A model generated the notes under the pieces. It was not told the origin of the DNA and made no database searches. It was given only the letters and a program-made list of their open reading frames with translations. Below, piece by piece: positions 35,701 to 47,200 of a DNA stretch of 64,000 bases; positions within the stretch are counted from its first letter, which is position 1; every line of letters begins with the position of its first letter. Source of the DNA: Serpula lacrymans var. lacrymans S7.9 (Eukaryota > Basidiomycota > Agaricomycetes > Boletales > Serpulaceae); the NCBI RefSeq assembly GCF_000218685.1, contig NW_006763301.1, positions 992,001 through 1,056,000 on the forward strand. Direction: 5' to 3'. The position numbers were made by a program, and so were the translations under genes.

Positions 35701-38536
35701 GGGCAAGAGCGCAAAGTCGTTCACGGTACGAACTTGCGAAGAAGACAAAGATCACAATGCGCAACTGGCGTGTTTCTTGTTTCCATTTTTTCTTCAGGAA
35801 TTTCAGGGATGAAGTGATCCCTGTCGTATCTCGTCGAGCGCGGATCGTTATGTGAGTCCGTTGAGAGCAGTCTGATTGATCTTGGCGATTGGTTCCGCAG
35901 GTCTCCTTGGCACTCGCGATCTTGTCTCATGCTTGGACATCTGAACACCTCGAGAAAACTTGATCATCATCTCGGATCTTCTGTAGATTGAAGTGATGTT
36001 GTAGTTTTCTTGAGATATTCGTGTTCATTCATTCAGATAAGATAATTCATCACACTTGACAGGCGGTGAGAGAATATGCTACTCTCCAATTTTTGCCTGT
36101 TGCGCAACGTCAACGGGCTAAAGCGTAGAGAAATACGTCCTCGCAATCTGCTCTTTCCCAAGCCATCACCCAGTTACGCAAACACTCGAGGCCGCTGTGA
36201 TTCCTATGCTGTGACTCCTGGCTGCTCACCCTAGACATCAGGACGCGTTTAACATGCATGGTACATATATTCAAATTTCGGTATTATTCTCGAGTTCTAT
36301 CCCCATGATCAACTGATGCATGTGATTACGAGTGGTTGAGAGGACAGAGTGTGGAGCTTTTATTTCCATTTTTCTTAATCAGGCGGATGCGGAACTCCAG
36401 TTTCACTCACGCTGGAGTTTGAGCGTGCACGCCCATAAACACGAGTGCGAGTGCGAAGCCTCGTCTGAATTCGACCAAGTTGGGACGTTGGCATGATGGA
36501 GCACACCAATTGTTTTTCCTTTCCAAACGCAGTAAACGAGTGTCATCAGACCGATATGCAATGGACCCCAACGGCGACCTATAGCTATCATGGCTCCTAT
36601 CCAAACCTACTCAGCCTATCGCCAATTTTTCCTTTCCGCCTATCCACCAGCATGAACTCGAATGGACTAACTACGGAACTCGGAGTATGAAACTGCGGAA
36701 CACGTAGCAGTTTGCCTGCGCACTTTGCGTAATTCGAGCAGTATGATTCTTGAGACTCGGGCCTTATGCCTTATGAGCCCTCACCATAGTCCAGTTGTCC
36801 ACTATCTCACGCCATGTTCCGTGGCCAGACGATAATAACCCGTGCTCATGCCCATATTCGCCGCGACCTCGGATGCCCGTGTGTGTGACAGTGTACCCCC
36901 CAAGGTCGACGTGTCCTTGTGCACGCTACGTTTTCAAGCCCGAGCGTATATCCGCAGTTTTCTAGAATTGTGAATTTGGCAGGGAACGTGGTTGGGAATA
37001 CGTGGGCGAAAGTTCGTGCTTGGAAGCCCGTGAACCTTCCCTCCAGGTCCAGGATAAGCCTATTTTGTATGACTCGAATGCGACAGGGGCCACTGATACC
37101 ATAAATGGAAACCATATATGACCCCATCGGCCGACGATGAGACACCCATGACACATCTACGCGGTACGTCTGGCACGGCCATTGGCCACACATGCAGCGA
37201 GCCAAGTCGTTGAGCTTGGGTTTCGTGAGACTCGCGTCAAAACTGGGGAGACACGTATGATAAGTATACAATGACGCAAGGCCCTGGCGCTCGGCCGTAT
37301 AGAGGGACGTACCTGGCTCGGCATCTGCCTTTAAGATTATGAATCCGTCGGAATGTCCATCCACGATGCCCGAGTCGGATGCAGAGGCGTGATCAGTATT
37401 GACCACTCAACACCAAAGAGGGGGGGGACTATGCGACGGCGTCCCCACTTCGATTTGCCCATGCCGAACGGTTCGATGTCATCACCGCTGAGGTCGTCGG
37501 CGCGTCAGTAGTCGAAAAACTTGAGAGCTTTTCTTGTCCGGAAGGTTAGTAACTAACTATAACTAAGTCACCTTCCCTTCAAGGGGGGGAGCTCACCAGT
37601 CCTCTGCGGTTATGTGTGGGTTGTGACGGACGATGTGATCGTATGGTCGCGTCAACAACTGTAGTGCGATTGAGTGATTGATAGGACGGGATCGCTGGAT
37701 TGGACGGGTTAGGTCGTGAGAGGGTAGTCTAGGATACGATGGCAAGTCCACGGGCGTGAGTTTGGTGGCAGGTGCTCCATCAGCGCGTCGTCGTGACCAG
37801 CTCAAGCTGAGTTGAGTACAAGCAAAACACTCATGTGCCGCAGCCATAGCAAACATAGGATCATCGATAGTATCCGCGTCAAAGCCCCGCGCCCCCATCT
37901 ATCTCTGATTGCGTCCCATCACGACTATGACAGTACCATGGCAGGAGACACGTCATTTTCCGTGTTTGACGCGTGTATACGACGCGTCGAATGGACGGAA
38001 CTTTCAAAGTTGAGTGGGGAATACCATACCAACAATTTTAATACTAGTAGTGATGAGTGATGGGAAGGAGTGGCCGATGAGACTTTCAAAGATGGGATCC
38101 GACCTCGGGGGTAGCATAGACTGACGGTCCTGGTTCACGTATTTCCATGAATCCACGAAGCAGCCTGAGAGTTGTTCCTGGTATGAATCCAATATCATCT
38201 AAAGCAACCCCCCTCCCAGGGATTGTCAGTCAGTTCTACGCAGTAAGCACTTCCCCCAACCCCCCAACCAACTTCCTAGCAAACTCCCAATGCGTCATTG
38301 AAGCCGCCATCACAACGCCAACGTCCGAAAGAATCAGCGTCCCCAAGTCGTCCTGAATCCAGGGTAAGGAAAAGACCAAGCGACATTTTCGCTATTATCG
38401 CTTTTTGCTATTTTTGCTCTCGTGGTTGGTTGCCTAGTATTTATTGCCTACGCGTCCCCCCGAGTCCCCGTCGCCCCCAATAAAATCACCCTCGCCCCTT
38501 CTCTGAGAAATTGCGCGCTTCATTCGTGGAACCAAC
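29758..38536. other. Gene-poor interval, about 8.8 kb
   Basis: No frame with family features or a coherent exon chain was found on either strand. The longest frames are on the minus strand at 36846-37406 (opens with GTG, no upstream ATG), 37593-37898 and 30054-30272; none shows a domain, signal peptide or coiled coil that I recognise. Three telomere-like repeats at about 29911-29929 are the only repeat of note. I see nothing else that can be named. Confidence 0.45.
29911..29929 (+). repeat. Short interstitial telomere-like repeat
   Basis: The stretch TTAACCCTAATCCTAACC contains one exact CCCTAA and two near units. It lies just upstream of the REC8 start on the far side of its 5' flank. The tract is too short to say more than that it resembles the fungal telomere repeat. 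Confidence 0.35.
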
Positions 38537-39668
38537 TTCTTCTTCTTTTTTTTTTTTCTTTTTTTGGTTTTTTTTTTTTGGTTTCCCTCTCTCTCGTAAG
38601 CCCGTCATGTCGAGCCTGATCGAGCGCGAGGAAATCGTGGGGAAAAACACGCTTGGCTTTGGCTTTGGCTTTGGCTTTGGCTTTGGGGGCGATAACTCAA
38701 TTGATCGAGCGTTCTCGAGTTCGAGCCCACCGTGCTTCGAGCCCGAGGCCCGAGGCCCGAGCGTCATCGTCCCCCTTCTCCTCCCATCGATGGAACCCAA
38801 GGGCCCTCGAGTCGGTTGCGCCTCCTGCGTACGTACACCGTCACTTTCTTCCAAGTCGTACGATCCGTCATGATGTTTGATCGTGTACGCATGTCGCATG
38901 GACGCATTTCATTCCATTCCATTCAAATTCGTTCGTTCGTTCGTTCATTCGTTCTTCTTATCGCGCTCGCCGTTGGCTCGTAGTACGCGTACGCGTACGC
39001 GGCGGGTTTATGCTGCAACGGCATCTACGGCACCTCGACACAGCGTGCGGGGACGGGGGTGATACGCAACATATCATAGTCATAGTCATAGTCATCATCA
39101 TAGTCATCTTCATATTCACATTCGTAGCTTAGCATTCGTATTCGTAACCATACACATCCACAACCATACTAGTCCTAGACACAACGCATCATCCCGTTCC
39201 ATTGCCACTTTCATTTCACGGTGCATTTCATCGGCTTTCATTCCGTGCCAGATACCGTTCGTACGCGCCATTTCACGTTGGTAGGTAAAGGTAGTAAAAA
39301 GGACTTTTCTCTCTCTCTTTGCGTTCGTCTCCATTCATTCCGTCATTCCCTCCATCTCCGCTTCTTCTCGTCATCGTTAGCTCCCTTCCCTCCTTCCTTC
39401 CTTCCTTGCATACTTCCCTACTTCCTTCTTTGCACAAATGCCATTTCCGCCCATTCAACTCCACACTTCCATTCCCATTCAAAAGTTCACATGTCATACG
39501 AAAACCCCCCCTAGTGCTCGAGTGCGGTAAAGAAAAGAAAAAAAAAAAAAAGTACTCCAACGTCCCCACGAATAACTTCCGATGATCCAAAGATGAGTGA
39601 AAGGAAGGAAGCAAAAGCAATAGCGATGAACACAAAAACAAAAACAAAAACAAAAAACAAAAAAAAAA
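38537..39668. repeat. Cluster of microsatellites and homopolymer runs
   Basis: Within 1.1 kb there are a T-rich run (38537-38579), TTTGGC hexamers (38652-38686), TTCG/TTCC tetramers (38907-38955), TACGCG hexamers (38984-39002), CATAGT hexamers (39074-39108), TTCC tetramers (39381-39408), an A run (39531-39551) and CAAAAA hexamers (39631-39668). Each is short and imperfect. Open frames through this region are low-complexity artefacts of the repeats. Confidence 0.8.
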
Positions 39669-40398
39669 GGTGACGGTCCACAATCCGATCCGGCCATGGG
39701 GTATGACGCAGCGCGAGTAGTCGTGCCGTGTAGAACATCGTGAATCGGTCGCTTGATGTCGGTGTGCCGGGCCTCGCTGAGGCTGATGAACGGAAAAAGG
39801 GGTAGGATGGGATGAGGAAATGGGTGAAACGATGATAGATGGTGGATACATGAAGAAAAGCTTGAATGAAAGCAACAACAATGCGTGTGTACATGAATGA
39901 AAAAATGGTGTATCGACTTGCAGCAATGGGGATGGATAGTGGATGCGTGATTCAAAAGACGATCCGTGCGTAGTATGCGTTCGTTGCGTTTGCGTTGGCG
40001 AGTGGGATATACGGGATTGCGGAATGGTGTTGGCAGATTTGCGACGAAGACTGCAGAGAGAGACCCCAAGTGGAGAGGGAGACATGCGATAATGATACAA
40101 GAGTCGAGGTGTCATATGGGAGGTGGTGATGTCGAATAAATAGGAAGAATAACAACATTTGGCGCAGGGCGTCGAGTGCGGATTGCGTATTTGACGTATA
40201 GCACGCGTTGAGCTGCTATCGTCGCAAAAACGCCTTTATAGTCGTCCCTCGCGCGTGGAGACATGATAGATTTCCAAGTAGGGAAAATAGTGCAGAGGCA
40301 CCACATATAGAGTGTTGGGCAGGATTGTGGACCCTCTAGATTGTCGCGTCGCCTGTACGTGAGAAGAGAGGAGACAATGTGCGGTGAACTGTGGGTAT
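39669..40398. other. Noncoding flank downstream of the His-rich gene
   Basis: This is the 3' side of the minus-strand His-rich gene. Long minus-strand frames here are Phe/Ser/His-rich low complexity and overlap in all three phases. No separate gene is supported. Confidence 0.4.
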
Positions 40399-41192
40399 TT
40401 AGGTCGCGCCTTTGATGCTTCGCCCGACGCGACGCTTGATGCGCCTCTTTGTGCGGAAGAGGCCGAAGCGAAGGCGGAGGGCGAGAGCTTGCCACTGTCG
40501 GCGGAGGGTATGGGTGCAGGTAGGGCTGGATGACGTTAGCTTGGGCGAAGGAAGGCGTGAAGAAGGGTGACTTACGTCCACTCATTCTGGGCCTCTTGGT
40601 CATCGTCGTCGTGTGTGATAACCTCGCTCTCGATGGAGTCGTCACCTGAACGCGAACGCGGAGGACGCTTCTCTTTGAGAGGGAGATGGGGCGGTGGGTC
40701 GTCTTCGTCTGTTGGTAGGAGGGGCGAGTCGTAGGAGGCAGGGTCGTCGCAACGATAGGTAGGCGCGTGGTCGTCATAGGCGTAGGACGTGAATCTGGTG
40801 GGGTACGCGTTGGCGGTGGTGCGCGAGGCTGAAGAGGAACGTCTTCTGGAGCGATCGTCGTAAGCGTATGGGTTGGCGCTCCTGTAGCGCGTCTCGTGAT
40901 AGTCGTAGTCGGCTATAGCGTCCTGGACATGGTGGTCTGGGACGAGGTGGTCGTCGAGATGGTCGTGGTGGGTGTGGAGATCTGGGTGACATACGCGAAC
41001 GGGAGGAAAGTGGCGGTAGTCTGGGTCGTGGAGGTCACCGTGGTGGTCTACGTAGACGGTGAGGGAGGGGGAGTGGGACTTGATGGGAGAGTAGGAGGGG
41101 TCGAGGAGGCGGGAGATGTCGGCTGCGTGGGTGGAGGGGAGGTAGTTTGAGGGATGGGATACGCAATCCCATAGATCGATCCTCCGTGCCCC
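40399..41192 (-). CDS. Orphan protein with His/Asp-rich segment and basic C-terminus (interrupted by assembly gap)
   Basis: The 3' part of a minus-strand gene enters from the gap. The visible product begins near RRIDLWDCVSHPSNYLPSTH and continues AADISRLLDPSYSPIKSHSP. It then has a segment dense in His and Asp (VDHHGDLHDPDYRH, HPDLHTHHDHLDDHLVPDHH), an Arg/Ser stretch (DDRSRRRSSSASR) and acidic blocks. An intron with a GTAAGT donor (about 40574) and a CAG acceptor (about 40529) joins in phase to a basic C-terminus (LRRQWQALALRLRFGLFRTK, RRIKRRVGRSIKGAT), with stop 40399-40401. I do not recognise the family. The frame beyond the gap at 41293-41477 is purine-rich and cannot be trusted as the true N-terminus. 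Confidence 0.55.
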
Positions 41193-41292
41193 NNNNNNNN
41201 NNNNNNNNNNNNNNNNNNNNNNNNNNNNNNNNNNNNNNNNNNNNNNNNNNNNNNNNNNNNNNNNNNNNNNNNNNNNNNNNNNNNNNNNNNNN
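41193..41292. other. Assembly gap (100 N)
   Basis: Exactly 100 N bases, the usual placeholder for a gap of unknown size. It falls inside the orphan gene, so length and reading frame across it are unknown. Confidence 0.98.
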
Positions 41293-44200
41293 TCATCGTG
41301 CCCGACACGAGTCACCTCGACACTCCTCGTTCCATCCTCCTCCTCGGTCCGACACTCTACCTCCACCCCCGAGCGTCTCTGCACTGCCTTCGCTGCAACT
41401 CCACCTTCCTCCCTCTCCTCCAACTCAGCCCTCTTTCTTTCCCTCCCCCTTCCGTCTTCATCTCGGTCACCCGACAACTCCCCAATCTGTCCCTTTCACC
41501 CGATAATCTACCTCCCCATTCTTATCACTTCCACTCTCCTCGTCCCGAAAGAACCCGTCCTCCCACCATCCCCTTACCCAATACGCCATGGCATCCAAGC
41601 TATCCCCTTTCTCCCCTTTCCAATCCACCTTCCTTTTTCTCCCCTCCTCACAACTCTCATTCGACGCTAATCTTATTTCCTCACTCACCGCGGCTCGGCT
41701 CGGTCTTACGCGGCCTTTAACACCCCCCCTCTATCCCATGATCGCATTGAGTATAGCTCCAAGCACTCAATGACTATCTCTCCGATCTATCGATGGTCCA
41801 TTTATGAATTGATATCGATGCTCATTCGATGAGGGGGGGTGTCACCAGACTCACTCAGGTTCGCATTCAGCCTCGACCCTTCCTTGACCTTCCTTACTCG
41901 CCCCTCGTGACACCCTTGTCGATATCGATACGCCATGGTAGGTCCCTTCCTTTCTCTTCCCTCTTCCCGTACATCTACGTGTGTCCATGCGGTGGCGGAT
42001 AGTAGCAGTATATACGACGAAGTTGCCAGTTTCGTTTTGATGATGGCAGTCGCCTGTCGCAATAGCCCCTGTGGCTTGAAGCTTGGGCGTGTCGCCGGTC
42101 AACCACTCGCCTCTGATCCATCCCAAGCGCATCACACTCATTTATTTATTTACCACTTTTGATCGTGAATAAGACCTAAATAGTGATGCGTTTCATGGCC
42201 CTCGTTTGAATGAGGTGGAACTTGAAGGATAAGGCGTTTCGAATGGGGGCCAAGCTCATCTTGATCACTCGGTGTGCGGGTGATATTGATCGCATTCATG
42301 ACACCTCCGTCCGTCCTGTATTATCTATCCATCCATCGTCGTGACCCATCTTATCACGTATCCCCCTCAGGCTCGTGTGGGTATGATCACGAAAACACGA
42401 TGACATGCAGTAAAGATTAAGCATAGCTGGCACCGTTCGACTATTCGACTACCCAACTAACCAGATATCAATATTCAATATGCATGATGACCGTCTCAAG
42501 TGCTCGAAATCTCGTTCATCGTGCATCATTCACGCTTCCCATCACGCGCACTTGTCATTGGACACCCGTCAAAAAGAAAAGAAAGAAAAACCCGAATCGG
42601 GGACGTTGCTGTACACGCCTGTGTGGGGAGAATGCCCCCAGCGAGCTATGATAGGTGTGTTGATTGTACGATGGAGGGCTTCTCCACATCCCATGTCCCA
42701 TGTGATGCTGCCCTGACGCGTACGTGTACGTATATGTGTACCAGTGCGGGGACGGATGCGGGGTTTACGTTCACGTTGAGGTGTCTCCGAGTCTCTCTTG
42801 AATGGTACCAGTCGTGGAGTTTGCTGCATCATCGATTGGTGGCTTTCGGTCTTGCCAGTGGTCCAGGGCCACGGTATTCCAAGTTCCCCGTTTTGGCTAC
42901 GAGATTTCCCGACTTGGAATGGGGGGCGCGGCGTTTCGCATTCAGGTTGTTCTCGTTCTTCAGCTGCCAACGCCAACTCATCGCCAACATCGCCAACGCG
43001 CCAACGATCTCACTAGCATTGCCGCAATGATGCGAGGCTATCGCGACTACGTGGGGGGACAGCGATGTCGTTGTCCCTGCCATCCTGCCACGATCACTGG
43101 CACAACTTGAATTTTTCTTTCTTTTGTCGAGAGCCGACTATCATGCTGGGAGCATCACTAGTCACGCCTCCATTCCCCAAGGCTACACCTCGCCGGCATG
43201 ATGGCATACTGGTATGGTGTATGCTGTATGATGCCCTCTGATGACTACGTGAATTGGATTCGTTCAATTTCAATTTCAATTTCACTTTCCATTCTTTTGA
43301 TTGTTGAAGTGGAAGCCAGGTCGAAACCCACCATAGGCTATGATAGGATATGCATGCGCAGGCTGTGCTTCGGGGCCTTCCATCGTTGTGGTAGAAGAAG
43401 GAAACCACGGTTTTGCAATCATCACAACATCATCGTCATCGTCAACATGCATCACGATCGCGATCACGATCAGAACTGGCAGCAGCTATAGTACCCCCCT
43501 CACGTGAAGGAAGCCGCGCAGGACAGCTTATACCGCAGGACGCGATGAAAGTGGAGGGCGGATAGCCCAGAAAAAGGAAAAACGCAAAGAAAAAAGAAAA
43601 AAGAAAAACGCAAATAAACTAAATTTCCAGAGCCAGCTCGTCCTTGCGCTAGCTTTCGGGTCTTTATCGCGTTACGTTGACGTCGGCAGGGCGCTATGAG
43701 ACCCGCAAATCGCCAATTCGAACATTGACATTGACAGTCACTATCGACCAAAGGCAACCCGAGGAGGACATCGCTAGGTTGCGGTGCTGGACCGCGGCGA
43801 TCATGTCTCTATTTTCATTTTCGAACCTCTCTTTATTTTCTTTTATTACTTTAGTTTCATCTCGATCGGACATTGTTCACTAGGACGCTGATATGACGTG
43901 CGATGGACGATGGCTGGTAGCACGTCGCGAGGCCCATTCGAGCGCGTTGTTTGATTTCATATTGAATTTTTGAAGACTCTACGGCGTGCTCCGATTCGTT
44001 CATACATCCAGTGATGCATATGGGCTCTACTCAGCTTAGTGGTAAGTCATACTAGCCCCATTTCCGTTCGTTTCTCAGCGACAATCCTTGTATTAAATGA
44101 ATCTCCAGAACGACGGCATTCGACGACGGCGACATACCCCGTTACGACAAACGTCCAACGTTTATACTCACCCACACGCGTCTCCAAGATACCACCATCT

Positions 44201-47200
44201 TCCAAAAAGCCTCCATAACAACATTATGAAACATAAACATGAAAGCACATGGTTCACTCGATAGAAGCATGTTTTGTGATCCTTTCATCGTGGTAAGAAC
44301 ACCGCTTCTATCGTAAGTTCAGTATATACACTACTCTAGTCCCTCGCTATCAGCAACGAACGACGAGCGCCAAGTCCTCCAGCGCTCAACACCCGGGTTC
44401 CTGATCTCCGCCCCCTCTCACCTCCGCCCCTTCCCACTCATTCGCGCTTATAGATATAGTCGTCTGTTCATTCTCTGCTCTATTGAACTCTATGAGGCTA
44501 CTTCTTGGATTGCCGCAAGGGGGCGGGCTCTGTGCTGCTACATGTGCTCTCTCTCTCTCGATTAGGGGCAGGGAAGCAGGCAATGACAGGCGCCTTTTCG
44601 TGTTTCTCGGACTTGAATACCCTCCGGGATCGCAATAAGGGATGGGAAGGGGCGCCACCACGTTCTGGCATACCATCAAGTCACCGACATCCATCTTCCA
44701 ACATTGTGTGAAGTTTTTGATTCTCTGCCCTTCGCTTTAGCCTGGCGCCATGGCGCTTCGTCGATACACCGCAACTTCGAGAGTGCGATATCCGAGTATT
44801 TGCAGCTCACGCTCATGCCCATGGCCACCCCGCCACAAGCGAAAATACAACCGGCGTGCCTACGGTCCGGAGAGCGCCTCTTCTGCTCTCTATCTCTTCC
44901 AGGCCCCGATATTCGCTCATGGCAGCACGACCTGGCCGTATCCGGTAACACCCTATGCAGATAAACATACGCACTTATCGATATATCCTCAAGCTTCGAA
45001 AATAAAAAGAGGATGGGCGGGCCTCGTTTCCTCCACGATAAAAAGAGCTCGATCTCATGCTCCTATCTCGTGCCTGGACTCGAGGTCGAAAGTTGCCTAC
45101 GGTATCGAACATGTTCTTTTTTACGCCCCCGTGCCCTCCTCGTCGTAAGATCCGACAACGTCGATAAGTTCTCGGTGGGACGCATGGACGCATGACCCGG
45201 GGTATTGTCGTTTTATCTTTTTATCTATTCGTGGTTCATTCGTTTACCCGCCCCCCATTGGCAGGCAGGACGGAGTGGTATGAGGTCTAATTTGGGGGGT
45301 GGGGGGGGGGTTGAGCGTCATGTCTTCTTGGTGGTGGCTATAGCTGTGATTGGGTGCGATGCGCTCAGCCTGCCGCTCCACGAACCGACGATGTGGTCAA
45401 AGGGGAAGGGGTTGCATTAGGAACGTCGAGGCCGTACTAGGTTCTCTCTATGCAGTGGCGTTCTTTCTCTCTGCTTACTGCGCCTATCCATAAGGTGGTT
45501 CGCAGCCTTTTATGGTTGTGACACCACAAGAACGTAGTAGTGTCGTAGTAGATGAGCATGGGTCAAGATGAGGCCGCGATGAGCACGGCTAGTAGGCCTG
45601 TGGGGCGCTTTTTCAGGAACAACTTTAAACAGCCTCACGTGCTCATATGTCTATTCTCGTACGATACCACAAGAGCTCGCCTCGAGACGAGTACAATAAG
45701 ACTGCGACACAAGTGCTTGGGGTATTGGGTTTTCGAACGATAAACAAAGAATTCGGAAGGAATGTATCAATATGGTTTATGAGGTCTCGTTGACGAAGGT
45801 GCGTTCATGCATTCAGTGTCCTTTTTATCCGCAGGGGCTCCAAGGTATTTCCGTACGAGGATGTCCGGGAGGTATAGGTACAGGACCCATGTACCAGTGT
45901 GCCGTTCCTTTGGATCGGAAGACTTGCCTGAAAGCGCAGGCTGGCTCAGAGGTTTTCCGCTCACGCCGTGAACATGAAAATACGAGGAGGACCGGGAATC
46001 CGGGTATGGGTGTCCCTAGGGCAAACACGGAAAGAATATATATTTAAACAGACCCCGCAGTTTAGGATTCGTCAAACGCCCAACTGCGTTCAGTCCCTTC
46101 CAGACTATTCTTGGAGTAAACGAACGCGTAGGTTTCGTGACTGGCAAGCTAATCGGGTTGCCGCGTGTGTGGTAGGTCCGGATTGATATTGGCGGAATGG
46201 TTATTTATGGCATGGTTTGGATGATGCTGAGCATCGCCACATGATGCATTTTTTTTTGCTTGTTTAGGGGGAAGTGCCGACAACTTTCGTCTCGCTTATG
46301 CAAGGAAAGAAGTCCCAGATGGGCATCGCCACCAAGCCAGAGAGTTATCTGGATATATCAGGCCGTGTTTGTTCATGTCCGCCATCCTGTCGCCATCGCA
46401 TCGATAATCTAAATTTCCGCGGCCATCTCAACATCGCGTCGGACTCGTCGTTATCTTGTCTATATCGGCGCTTGTGGGTCTCCATTTCAGGGAAGAATGG
46501 GCAGGAATGGAAGGGAGGCTGGAGGAGGGCTGGTGTTCATGGATTAGATTGGAAATGTCAGATAGAAGATTAAAGATTATCGTGGTGGCCTTGGTCTGTC
46601 CTAGGTACACCGTATCGAGATCTGAACATGCCCTGTTGCCAGTGCCAGTGCCCTCGACGGTGAGTCGTTTTTGCGTGGGATAGCCCGAGTGAGCGCTAAT
46701 TCGTTACTGAAAAGGATTGAGTGGACAGGCTGGTCGCTGCTTCATACCTGTGAGCAATGCAAGAACACGAGGATACGGTGAACCCCGCTGACACGCCTTA
46801 GTGCTCTTTCTTTGTATAGGTCTACAGTTCATGCACCAGACGGATTCACCGAGGTCCTGTGCTGCGCTGTGCTCCTAGTGGGGTAGGTCGCCTCGTGTTA
46901 TGCCAATGGTCATGAGATAATATCTTGACTGCGCGAGCATGCAACGCGATTATCTCGAGTTCACAGCGGGGAACCTGTGACTCTTCAACTTTCATCGATC
47001 CTCATGTTGCGATTATCACTAACTCGAGGCAGAGTTCCATACTCGTTCCACGACTGGTAGGCTGCTATGAAAACCTTTTCTAGCTGACGTTCTGCTCTGA
47101 CTGATTAATGAGATGGTATACGTACTTCCCCCGTTTGTCTGTATGCTCTCCTTATCGATTCCCCAGCTTCTGGTCACCTACCCTAGTCGGAACTGGTTTG

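Noticed and set aside
36846..37406. 186-codon minus-strand open frame
   Set aside because: It opens with GTG right after a stop, has no upstream ATG or in-phase neighbouring exon, and shows no recognisable motif.
39273..40115. 280-codon minus-strand open frame, with overlapping frames in other phases
   Set aside because: Composition is low complexity (Phe/Leu/Ser/His runs) produced by CAAAAA and A-rich repeats; all phases are open and no domain is present.
40896..41150. Val-rich plus-strand ORF opposite the His-rich gene
   Set aside because: It is the antisense shadow of the His/Asp-rich coding segment (GTC/GTG complements of GAC/CAC).
41298..41720. 140-codon Pro/Ser/His-rich plus-strand ORF beside the gap
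   Set aside because: The DNA is a pyrimidine-rich tract that leaves several frames open; no protein-like feature beyond composition.
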